The position numbers were made by a program, and so were the translations under genes. The notes under the pieces are model-generated. The model made no database searches, was not told the origin of the DNA, and worked only from the letters and a program-made list of their open reading frames with translations. From assembly GCA_002452335.1 (NCBI GenBank), contig DKFJ01000012.1, positions 264,553-328,552 on the forward strand: a stretch of 64,000 bases of DNA, written 5' to 3'. This document shows positions 51,707 through 59,467 of this stretch, piece after piece. The stretch is from Deferribacteraceae bacterium UBA6799. Lineage in GTDB: Bacteria; Chrysiogenota; Deferribacteres; Deferribacterales; Geovibrionaceae. Position 1 is the first letter of the stretch. The number at the start of each line of letters is the position of its first letter.

Positions 51707-53617
51707 TTAATGCAGTTTGAACTGTCTGACCACCGCCAGAAGCTCCTCTGCGTTGTCATAAACTTTTTTGGCGAATTCGGATATTTCCGCCAGCTCCGAG
51801 CTGTTCTGTGAGGAGATGTTGTTTATCTTGTCCACGTTTCTGGCTATTTCCGTAGTCGTGGCCGCCTGCTCTTCCGCCGCCGCCGCTATCCTGTTCACCA
51901 TGTCTGTGGTCTGGTATGTCTTGTCCAATATCTCGGATATTGCTTTTTCTGCCCTATCGGCTGATCTTGTTCCGTCCGTCACCTGCTCCACGCCGCTTGC
52001 CACCTTTACCACTGCGTCTTTTGATTCCTGCTGGAGCACGGTTATCATGTCAGATATCTCTTTTGTGGCACTCTGGGTGCGTTCCGCCAGCTTGCGCACC
52101 TCGTCCGCTACCACGGCGAAACCTCTGCCTGCCTCTCCGGCTCTGGCCGCCTCGATAGCGGCGTTCAACGCCAGCAGGTTGGTCTGATCGGCTATGTCAT
52201 TGATCACGTTGAGTATCTCGCCTATCTCTGTGGATGAGTCGCCCAGACGCTTGATCACGTCAGATGACTCACGCACGTTCAGCGCTATATCATTCATCTT
52301 TGCCACTGTGTCCAGCACAGCCTCTTTGCTGGTCTTTGCGCTGTCTATGGTGGCGTTGGCCTGCGACGACGTATCGTTTGCGCTCTCAGCTATCTGGGTG
52401 ATGGTCTGGTTCATCTCTTCCACAGCCACGGCAACTCCGTTTGTCTCGTCCGTCTGGCTGTGCAGACCGCCTGATATCTTGCCGACGGTGGACGACAGCT
52501 CGGATATAGACTTGGTCATGCCGCCGGAAAGATCGCTGACAGATACCATGATATTACGCATGCGCCCGAGAAATTTGTTGAACTGTCTGGCCATTTCGCC
52601 CAGCTCGTCGCTTCTGTCCTCGTCCAGTTTATGCGTCAGGTCGGCGTCGCCCTCTGCTATGGCTTTCAGTCTCTCTATCAGCTTTTTGATAGGTTCGAAC
52701 AATTTTTTGATCAGAGCGTAAAAAAGCAGTGAACCGATCAGTATCGGCAATATAGATATAAGTATCAGGCTAAACGATTTTTTTACGATGGGGGCGTATA
52801 CCTCGCTCTTCTCAATGGTTACGCAGGCGACCCAGCCGAGCTCAGGTATCTCTGTATAGGCCAGCAGCCTGTCCGTTCCGTTGTCATTGTATGTCACAAA
52901 TCCTGATTTCTGCTTACCCAGATCGCTCATCACTGTTGAGAGCGCCGGGTCTATGTCGGTTATTTTCTTTTTCATCACCAGACTCTCGTCCGGGTGAATC
53001 AGAAAGGTGCCGTCTTTGCCCATAACAAATGTATAGCCGGTCTGTCCGTTTTTCTTACTAAGAATAGTAGTGACCATGTCTTTCAGATATATGTCTGAAC
53101 CGAGAACACCGGCGAAATTTTCGTTTATATTGATCTGTTTTACAAATGAAAGACAAAGGTCTCCGGTAGTAACATCGACATAAGGCTCTGTCACCAGAAC
53201 TTTTTCCGACGTTTTTGCGAGATCGTACCAAGGTCTCTTTCTGGGGTCATAATCCGCAGGCATCTCAACATCCTGAGACTGATAAAATGAACCGTCTGAA
53301 TCCGCTCCGAAGTAAACCATACCGAATGATCCGGCGTCGGAAACCAGCGCAAACTCTTTCTGGTGTGACGGGACATCTGACAAAAAGCTGTCTCCGTCAG
53401 ACGCGAGCTTCTTTCCAAGAACATCCATAGAGTTCTTTTTTGCCTTGGTCCATGCGTCCAGCATGGCCGCTACCTCGCCGCTCTGCGCCACCTGAGCTTC
53501 CTTTATCATCTGCGCAGTCATATTTTTGAAGTCGTAGTAGCTGGTCATTACCAGAGTCAGGGCGATGGCAAAAAAGATCGCCAGCGCAGTAACGATAATT
53601 TTTAGTTTAAGGCTCAT
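51707..53617 (-). CDS. Methyl-accepting chemotaxis protein with a dCache domain
   Basis: 636 aa. TM1 (about 5-27), a periplasmic dCache_1 domain (about 35-275; conserved YDPRKRPWYDLAK and VTEPYVDVTTGDLCLSFVK are typical of amino-acid-type ligand sites), TM2 (about 280-303), HAMP, and a signalling domain with tip NLLALNAAIEAARAGEAGRG. ATG 53617 with GGGAGG four bases upstream is chosen over a start 15 codons earlier. Own terminator downstream. Ligand unknown. Confidence 0.94.
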   Translation of the reverse strand: MSLKLKIIVTALAIFFAIALTLVMTSYYDFKNMTAQMIKEAQVAQSGEVAAMLDAWTKAKKNSMDVLGKKLASDGDSFLSDVPSHQKEFALVSDAGSFGMVYFGADSDGSFYQSQDVEMPADYDPRKRPWYDLAKTSEKVLVTEPYVDVTTGDLCLSFVKQININENFAGVLGSDIYLKDMVTTILSKKNGQTGYTFVMGKDGTFLIHPDESLVMKKKITDIDPALSTVMSDLGKQKSGFVTYNDNGTDRLLAYTEIPELGWVACVTIEKSEVYAPIVKKSFSLILISILPILIGSLLFYALIKKLFEPIKKLIERLKAIAEGDADLTHKLDEDRSDELGEMARQFNKFLGRMRNIMVSVSDLSGGMTKSISELSSTVGKISGGLHSQTDETNGVAVAVEEMNQTITQIAESANDTSSQANATIDSAKTSKEAVLDTVAKMNDIALNVRESSDVIKRLGDSSTEIGEILNVINDIADQTNLLALNAAIEAARAGEAGRGFAVVADEVRKLAERTQSATKEISDMITVLQQESKDAVVKVASGVEQVTDGTRSADRAEKAISEILDKTYQTTDMVNRIAAAAEEQAATTTEIARNVDKINNISSQNSSELAEISEFAKKVYDNAEELLAVVRQFKLH

Positions 53618-53834
53618 AAAACCTCCCGCATTTTTAACTCTTCCTTCCGTGCCATTATTCAAACATTTCCAGCAACATCACACATATGAACAGTTGTCAG
53701 AAAATATAAACTGTAAAATCTCTGACATTAATTTAATATTTTCTTGTATATTAATAACTTATGACACACATACATACAATATCAATATATATTTGTCTAT
53801 CGCTTTATGTAAAAATGGAGGTGATTCAGGACAT

Positions 53835-53859
53835 AAAAAAAGGCGGTCAGAAGACCGCC
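53835..53859 (-). terminator. Second copy of the GGCGGTC terminator
   Basis: Same GGCGGTC-loop-GACCGCC hairpin as 51680-51697, with T7 on the reverse strand. Located between the ilvC stop and the chemoreceptor start. Confidence 0.85.
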
Positions 53860-53985
53860 TTTCATGTTTGTTTGTCATAAGCCACATGGAGGTGGCTCAC
53901 GGAGATATAAATCGTAAACTTTGTTTATGATTTATATTGTAGTGTAAGCGCCGTACAGGCTTTGTCTGTACAGAGCGGTTATCGC

Positions 53986-54008
53986 AAAAAGTTCAGGAAG
54001 AACTTTTT
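53986..54008 (-). terminator. ilvC-proximal terminator hairpin
   Basis: AAAAAGTTC / GAACTTTTT, 9-bp stem, 5-base loop, 9 bases beyond the ilvC stop. The A and T tracts are inside the stem, so it could act in both directions. Confidence 0.65.
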
Positions 54009-54017
54009 GTGCAGATA

Positions 54018-55034
54018 TTAGTTTTTGCTCTTATCAACGATTTTGCTTTTGCCCAGCCAGCTCATCATAGAGCGCAGTCTTCCGCCCACTTCCTCGATGG
54101 GGTGTTCCTGACCCATTCTGGTAAGAGCTGTGAATGTGGGGCATCCGGCTTTGTTTTCCAGCATCCATTCTTTAGCGAACTGACCTGACTGGATCTCATA
54201 GAGAACCTCTTTCATGCGCTCCTTAACTTCGGGAGTGATGATTCTGGGACCTCTTGTGAGGTCGCCGTACTGGGCAGTGTTGCTGATGGAATAGCGCATG
54301 TTGCTGATTCCGCCTTCATAGATGAGGTCTACTATCAGCTTAACTTCGTGCAGACACTCGAAGTAAGCCATCTCAGGAGCGTAGCCTGCCTCTGTCAGAG
54401 TCTCGAATCCGTACTGGATGAGCTGTGCCAGAGAACCGCAGAGAACTGACTGCTCGCCGAACAGGTCTGTCTCTGTCTCCTCTTTGAATGTTGTTTCCAG
54501 AACGCCTGCTCTGGCGCCGCCGATAGCGTTGGCATAAGACAGGGCAACTTCTCTGGAATCGCCTGTGAAGTCCTGATAGATAGCGATCAGACAGGGAACG
54601 CCGGCGCCTTTCTGATATTCAGCGCGAACGAGGTGTCCGGGACCTTTGGGCGCTATCATTACAACGTTTATGTTAGCGGGGGGAACGATCTGGTTGAAGT
54701 GGATGTTGAATCCGTGAGCGAAAGCCAGATAGTTGCCCTCTTCCAGACCGGGAAGGATGTCGTTTCTGTAGATGTCGCCCTGAATTTCGTCGGGAGCGAG
54801 CACCATGATGAAATCAGCCCATTTAGCGGCTTCTTTCACTTCCATAACTTTAAGACCTGCGCCTTCGGCTTTTGCCCATGAGGGGCTGCCTTTACGCAGT
54901 GCAACGCATACGTCAACGCCGCTGTCTTTCATGTTGTTTGTGTGACCGTAACCCTGGCTGCCGTAGCCGATAACGGCCACTTTCTTAGATTTGATCAGCT
55001 CAAGGTTGGTATCTTTCTCATAGTAAGCCTTCAT
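54018..55034 (-). CDS. ilvC: Ketol-acid reductoisomerase (class I)
   Basis: 338 aa. NADPH-binding VAVIGYGSQGYGHTNNMKDS near the N-terminus, metal-binding region with FGEQSVLCGSL (about 193) and YECLHEVKLIVDLIYEGG (about 225). Short class I form. Second common step of valine, leucine and isoleucine synthesis. Last gene of the ilvBNC operon, 34 bases after ilvN, followed by terminators. Confidence 0.97.
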   Translation of the reverse strand: MKAYYEKDTNLELIKSKKVAVIGYGSQGYGHTNNMKDSGVDVCVALRKGSPSWAKAEGAGLKVMEVKEAAKWADFIMVLAPDEIQGDIYRNDILPGLEEGNYLAFAHGFNIHFNQIVPPANINVVMIAPKGPGHLVRAEYQKGAGVPCLIAIYQDFTGDSREVALSYANAIGGARAGVLETTFKEETETDLFGEQSVLCGSLAQLIQYGFETLTEAGYAPEMAYFECLHEVKLIVDLIYEGGISNMRYSISNTAQYGDLTRGPRIITPEVKERMKEVLYEIQSGQFAKEWMLENKAGCPTFTALTRMGQEHPIEEVGGRLRSMMSWLGKSKIVDKSKN

Positions 55035-55068
55035 TTAGTGTGTCCTCCAAAAATATATACGAAAAAAA

Positions 55069-55566
55069 TTATTTAGCTTCGCTGGTTGTCTTAGCGCCAC
55101 GGGAGACGGCTATTGCGCCTGTGCGCACAACCTCTATCACGCCGTAGGGCTCCATCACGTTCAGAAACGCAAGGATCTTGTCGTTCGCCCCTGTCAGCTC
55201 TATTACCACTGATTCGTTGGTGATGTCTACAGTTTTGCCTCTGAAAGTGTTCACTATGTTGAACACGTCGGGTCTGGTTCTCTGTGTGGCGTGCACCTTC
55301 ACCAGGATCATCTCACGCTCTATGTGGTCCATCTCGCTGACGTTGCGCACACGCAGAACGTTCACCAGCTTTCTCAGCTGTTTGATTATCTGCTCTACTA
55401 TGCGGTCGTCGCCTATGGTCACGATGGTCATAATGGATATATTCTCGTCTGTTGTCTTGTTAACGGACAAAGACTCTATGTTGTATCCCCTGCCGCTGAA
55501 AAGTCCTGCTATGCGGGCAAGAACGCCGAATTTGTTCTCTACAAGTACGGATATTGTATGTCTCAT
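55069..55566 (-). CDS. ilvN: Acetolactate synthase small (regulatory) subunit
   Basis: 165 aa. N-terminal ACT domain RHTISVLVENKFGVLARIAGLFSGRGYNIES-type sequence and a C-terminal regulatory domain. Binds valine and confers feedback control on IlvB. The second of two adjacent ATGs is chosen because AGGA then has a normal spacing. Sixteen bases after ilvB. Confidence 0.96.
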   Translation of the reverse strand: MRHTISVLVENKFGVLARIAGLFSGRGYNIESLSVNKTTDENISIMTIVTIGDDRIVEQIIKQLRKLVNVLRVRNVSEMDHIEREMILVKVHATQRTRPDVFNIVNTFRGKTVDITNESVVIELTGANDKILAFLNVMEPYGVIEVVRTGAIAVSRGAKTTSEAK

Positions 55567-55582
55567 CATGTTCCTGCCTCCC

Positions 55583-57274
55583 TTATTTCAACAGCATTTC
55601 GTTAACGGCAGCGCCGGCGGGTATCATGGGGAAAACGTTCTCGTCCCTGTCCACGGAGAAATCCATGATAACAGGTCTGTCCTTGATCTTCAGAGATTCT
55701 CTGATGGCGTTTTCCACATCGGCTTTCTTGTCTATGCGCATGCCCACAGCGCCGAATGATTCGGCGAGTTTAACGAAGTCAGGCTGGCAGTCCAGACAGC
55801 AGTGGCTGTATCTGTTGTTGAAGAACATGTTCTGCCACTGGCGGATCATTCCCAGATATTTATTGTTCAGGATGGCGACCTTAACGGCGATGTTGTACTG
55901 CATGGCAGTGCATATCTCCTGAAGGTTCATCATGAAAGAGCCGTCTCCGGCAATGTCGAATACTTCTTTATCAGGCATGCCCAGCTTAGCGCCCACAGCG
56001 GCGGGAAAACCGAATCCCATAGTGCCGAGACCGCCGGAGGAGATGAACTGTCTGGGGGACTTGAACTTATAGAACTGTCCTGCCCACATCTGGTTCTGTC
56101 CTACCTCGGTGCAGATGATGGCATCGCCTTTGGTAACTTTGTATATTGACTCAACAACATACTGGGGTTTGATAACGTCCGCTTTTCTGTCATAGTCGAA
56201 GGGATGTTCCTTGTCCCATGCTTTTATCTTGGCGAACCAGTCCTTTCTGGGCTGAGCCATCTTGTCCCAGTTATATTTGTCTATCTCGCCCAGCGCCTGT
56301 TTCAGAACGGCTTTGCAGTCGCCCACTATGGGAACTTCTATAGCGACATTCTTGCTGATGCTGGCGGGGTCTACGTCTATATGTGCTATCTTGGCATCCG
56401 GAGCGAATCCGCTGATGCGTCCTGTTGATCTGTCAGAAAAACGTGTTCCGATGGCGAGGATGAAATCCGGCTCGGCCATAGCCATGTTAGAGGCATAGTT
56501 GCCGTGCATGCCCAGCCATCCCACGAAGTTTTCGTGTGTGCCGGGGAAACCGCCGAGACCGAGGAAAGATGAGATAACGGGAACGCCTGTTATCTCGCTG
56601 AATTTTACCAGCTCCTCATTAGCCTCAGATGAAACAACGCCTCCGCCCATGTATATCAGCGGTTTTTTCGCTGATTCCAGCATGCGGAGCATTTTTTTGA
56701 TCTGTCCCAGGTGACCCTTTACAGTGGGGTTGTATCCGGGCAGATTAACTTTATCCGGCCATTCGAATTTTGTCTTGGCAGACATAACGTCTTTGGGCAG
56801 GTCGATAACGACAGGTCCGGGACGTCCTGTTCTTGCTATGTGAAAGGCTTCTTTGATGACCCTTGCAGTGTCTTCGACATCTGTCAGCATGTAGCTGTGC
56901 TTTACTATGGGTCTGGTGATGCCTATGATATCAGCTTCCTGAAACGCGTCTCCCCCTATGAGGTTGGTGGCAACCTGTCCGGTGAAAACAACCAGAGGAA
57001 TAGAGTCCATCTGAGCGTTGGCGATACCGGTTACAAGGTTGGTGGCGCCGGGACCTGATGTTCCGAAACATACGCCCACTTTGCCTGTGGCTCTGGCATA
57101 GCCGTCCGCGGCGTGGATTCCGCCCTGTTCGTGTCTGGGGAGAATGTGTTTGACTTCCTGAGAATCGAAAAGTGTGTCGTATACACCGAGAAGAACGCCG
57201 CCCGGGTATCCGAAAATGATGTCTACCCCTTCTTTCATAAGGGATTCAACGAGGATTTGAGCTCCTGTCATCAT
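55583..57274 (-). CDS. ilvB: Acetolactate synthase large (catalytic) subunit
   Basis: 563 aa, TPP enzyme. FGYPGGVLLGVYD with the N-terminal catalytic Glu in HILPRHEQGGIHAADGYARA, and the TPP-Mg motif GDGSFMMNLQEICTAMQYNI (about 430). Forms acetolactate or acetohydroxybutyrate. The ATG at 57274 is preferred (GGAG six bases upstream) over several upstream in-frame codons. Preceded by a leader of about 300 bases with multiple hairpins. Confidence 0.97.
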   Translation of the reverse strand: MMTGAQILVESLMKEGVDIIFGYPGGVLLGVYDTLFDSQEVKHILPRHEQGGIHAADGYARATGKVGVCFGTSGPGATNLVTGIANAQMDSIPLVVFTGQVATNLIGGDAFQEADIIGITRPIVKHSYMLTDVEDTARVIKEAFHIARTGRPGPVVIDLPKDVMSAKTKFEWPDKVNLPGYNPTVKGHLGQIKKMLRMLESAKKPLIYMGGGVVSSEANEELVKFSEITGVPVISSFLGLGGFPGTHENFVGWLGMHGNYASNMAMAEPDFILAIGTRFSDRSTGRISGFAPDAKIAHIDVDPASISKNVAIEVPIVGDCKAVLKQALGEIDKYNWDKMAQPRKDWFAKIKAWDKEHPFDYDRKADVIKPQYVVESIYKVTKGDAIICTEVGQNQMWAGQFYKFKSPRQFISSGGLGTMGFGFPAAVGAKLGMPDKEVFDIAGDGSFMMNLQEICTAMQYNIAVKVAILNNKYLGMIRQWQNMFFNNRYSHCCLDCQPDFVKLAESFGAVGMRIDKKADVENAIRESLKIKDRPVIMDFSVDRDENVFPMIPAGAAVNEMLLK

Positions 57275-57466
57275 ATTAAACTCCATCATAAGATATTTGG
57301 TCTGCCGGCCTGTGTAAACTGTCTTGCGACAGCCCACCTACTCCGGATCGGCAGCCTTTTATATCAAAGAAAGTGTCTTAGATCCTGTCACGGACATTCA
57401 CTTCGACCGCCGGGGCTTTTTGTCCCGGTCTGCTTCCTTTAAAATACTTCTAACAACTGATTTTTC

Positions 57467-57545
57467 GTCATTGCGAGTGAAGCGCGGCAACCTCTATTAT
57501 TAAATAGAGACAGCGACGTCGGTCTCGAGGCCTCCCCGCTATGAC
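57467..57545 (+). repeat. Composite dispersed repeat in the ilvB leader
   Basis: Opens GTCATTGCGAG (as in the metY-leader repeat) and closes with a 43-base unit shared with the hydrogenase operon (45225-45267). Its ends GTCATTGCG and CGCTATGAC are near-complementary, so the whole unit can fold. Confidence 0.65.
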
Positions 57546-57582
57546 AGAAAAATCCAGCCAAGCTGAAATTTTTTAGTCGCAT

Positions 57583-57611
57583 ATATTATCACAGCACAAT
57601 TCATATATCAA
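57583..57611 (-). promoter_or_regulatory. Putative sigma70 promoter of ilvBNC
   Basis: TTGATA (57611-57606), 17-base spacer, TAATAT (57588-57583) on the reverse strand. This gives a leader of about 300 bases. Confidence 0.6.
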
Positions 57612-57637
57612 ACACTAATATTATCTTTTTTCTTATC

Positions 57638-57666
57638 TTGAGAGTGTTAATTTGTCATGGTATAAA
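57638..57666 (+). promoter_or_regulatory. Putative sigma70 promoter for the FapA/flippase operon
   Basis: TTGAGA (57638-57643), 17-base spacer, TATAAA (57661-57666). The AAGGGG ribosome site and ATG 57687 follow. Confidence 0.55.
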
Positions 57667-57686
57667 GTGTATGTTAAGGGGTGATC

Positions 57687-58124
57687 ATGTCTTTTGAAAA
57701 TTATTTTGAAATGTCGGTAAAGATGTTCAGATCCATGACCACGGGGCTTTTTCTCTATCCGCTGTTCGTGGCTCTGTCAGAGAGCTTTGACCTGAATACT
57801 CACTATTATCTGCCGCTGGATTCTGTGATCCGCATCGGCACTGTTTTCCTGATTATCTCCATGATATTCTTTCCGCTGGCGAAATACAGCTCCGCCCTGC
57901 TGGCGAGGGGCGTCAAAAACCCCGACAGACTGGGAAAAAAGCTGTTCATTTCATATATTCTCGCTGTGGGCTGCTCAGAGACCGTGGCCGTTTTCGGGCT
58001 GGTTATCTATATCGTCACAGCGGATGTCAGGTTTTTTTACCTGTTTTTTATTCTCGCTTTTGTTCATCTCATTCTCCACAGACCTAAGAAACCTGACTGG
58101 CAGAAGCATCTGGACAGGATATAG
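57687..58124 (+). CDS. Small four-helix membrane protein, unknown
   Basis: 145 aa with about four TM helices (about 17-35, 48-68, 90-115, 118-135). No family recognised. ATG 57687 with AAGGGG five bases upstream is chosen over a GTG two codons earlier. Sixty bases upstream of the TM-TPR gene; possibly the first gene of the forward cluster ending with rseC. Confidence 0.7.
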   Translation: MSFENYFEMSVKMFRSMTTGLFLYPLFVALSESFDLNTHYYLPLDSVIRIGTVFLIISMIFFPLAKYSSALLARGVKNPDRLGKKLFISYILAVGCSETVAVFGLVIYIVTADVRFFYLFFILAFVHLILHRPKKPDWQKHLDRI

Positions 58125-58174
58125 ATGTTTTTGCGGAGAAAATTTAAATTCTTTTCAAATAAAAACTAATTTGA

Positions 58175-58180
58175 TAAAAT
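58175..58180 (+). promoter_or_regulatory. Candidate -10 box five bases before the TM-TPR start
   Basis: TAAAAT (58175-58180) with TTTTCA 17 bases upstream (58152-58157). The ATG is at 58186 after five bases. Candidate leaderless transcript. Confidence 0.4.
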
Positions 58181-58185
58181 AGGAT

Positions 58186-59457
58186 ATGGCGTACAGAAGT
58201 TATATTAAAAGAGTGCCCGGATTCACATTTCTGGGACCGTTAATGATATTTGCGGGGATGCTGACAGCATCGGACACAGGGCTGATCTATGCTCTCAATC
58301 CCGATATGGTGCTGGACAGCGTCAGCATGAATTTTGCCGTCGGATATTTTTTCGCCACGGCGCTGTTCTGCTTTCTGCTGATGCATGCCGGTTTTGTGCT
58401 GTACAACGGTATGGTATACAGCAGATATTACGCCTGCATAGTGCTCTATCTCTGCCTGACAGCCGTGCTGATTCGGGTCTATCTGCTGGGCTTCGGTCCG
58501 GACGACTGGAAGATATACACTGAGATAGCTGGATGTATTCTGGCGCTGATCTATCTGAACAAGCCTCAGTTCCGTGTGCGCTTCGAATACAAAAGGAGCG
58601 TATGGGGTGTATCGCTCTTTTTTATCTGGGTGATAATCCTCTCCACCGGACTCTATTTCCTCTTCAGAGCAAAAAATAATCTGGACGCTCTGCCGGATAT
58701 CTCCACAGTCAGGTTCGACCCAGCGCCCAGAGACACAGCGCTGATCCCCATTCCTCTGTCATACGGTCTGAAAGTGCCTGACAATTTCCGGCTGTCATCC
58801 ATAGAAAACACAGAAGGCAACCTCTCCGTTACCTTCCACAACCCTGACTACGGATACATTATAATGAACAATTTCTCCGCCATCACGCCCATCTATAAGC
58901 GTATGCGGATACTGGGATATAACAACGAGCTTGATTTCACCATGCAGTTCTTTCAGGAGAAGGTGGGGCTTCTGCCTATCTTCCTCAGAAAGACTATGTC
59001 CAGTCTGCACGTCACGGAATATGACAAGGTGAAGGTGGACGGAATCACGCTGCTGATGGAAAAGAGCGAGGGCGACAACACTGTGGCGCATGTCTTCAGA
59101 GGAAAAAACCTGCTGGGCGAAGTTACGCTGATATCCATTTCGCCATCCGACACAGGACTTTATAACGAGCTTTTCTCCACTATCAGATTCAGGGAGCCGG
59201 AGCATGACGCCCAGAAGCTCTATGACGACGCTTCCGCCAGTATGAAAAATGACAACCCCGAAGAAGCAAAGAGACTCTTCGCCTCCGCCGTGGTGATAAA
59301 CCCGGAAGACGCTGAGTTCAGATATATGCTGGCTGAGACTTTCGCCCTGACAGGGTACGTCTCCAGCGCCAAAAGACAGCTGGAAGACTGCCTGCGGGTC
59401 AGCCCGGAACACGATAGAGCTAAAAAACTTCTGGAAGCCCTGAACAAGATAAAATAG
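58186..59457 (+). CDS. Membrane protein with a C-terminal TPR domain, unknown function
   Basis: 423 aa. Five TM helices (about 13-162), a soluble alpha/beta region (about 165-340) with no recognised motif, and C-terminal TPR repeats (about 345-420; DDASASMKNDNPEEAKRLFA and YVSSAKRQLEDCLRVSPEHD). Ten bases before fapA. Weak or absent ribosome site, with a -10-like box five bases before ATG. The TPR part suggests a scaffold role, possibly in envelope biogenesis. Confidence 0.75.
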   Translation: MAYRSYIKRVPGFTFLGPLMIFAGMLTASDTGLIYALNPDMVLDSVSMNFAVGYFFATALFCFLLMHAGFVLYNGMVYSRYYACIVLYLCLTAVLIRVYLLGFGPDDWKIYTEIAGCILALIYLNKPQFRVRFEYKRSVWGVSLFFIWVIILSTGLYFLFRAKNNLDALPDISTVRFDPAPRDTALIPIPLSYGLKVPDNFRLSSIENTEGNLSVTFHNPDYGYIIMNNFSAITPIYKRMRILGYNNELDFTMQFFQEKVGLLPIFLRKTMSSLHVTEYDKVKVDGITLLMEKSEGDNTVAHVFRGKNLLGEVTLISISPSDTGLYNELFSTIRFREPEHDAQKLYDDASASMKNDNPEEAKRLFASAVVINPEDAEFRYMLAETFALTGYVSSAKRQLEDCLRVSPEHDRAKKLLEALNKIK

Positions 59458-59467
59458 GGGACACACC

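Larger units (their letters stand above)
53618..54017. other. Intergenic region with several hairpins between the chemoreceptor and ilvC
   Basis: About 400 bases without a gene. It holds the ilvC-side terminators, a palindrome AGCCAC-N6-GTGGCT (53879-53896) and a 13-bp near-perfect inverted repeat ATAAATCGTAAAC / GTTTATGATTTAT (53905-53933), plus AT-rich sequence preceding the chemoreceptor start. Confidence 0.5.
57275..57686. promoter_or_regulatory. ilvB leader and divergent promoter region
   Basis: About 410 bases. Reverse transcript from about 57576: a dispersed repeat hairpin, then a stem GACCG...CGGTC (about 57398-57430), then a composite structure in which CTGCCG (near 57354) can pair with CGGCAG (near 57303) around a CTGTC-GCAA-GACAG tetraloop hairpin, ending 20 bases before the ilvB ribosome site. 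Short in-frame peptides are possible but not branched-chain-rich. No T-box sequence or known riboswitch was recognised. Confidence 0.5.

Noticed and set aside
57275..57460. T-box, TPP or cyclic-di-GMP riboswitch upstream of ilvB
   Set aside because: No T-box consensus, no TPP core, and the order of the GGUAGGU-like and CGGCC-like pieces does not fit the cyclic-di-GMP-I fold.
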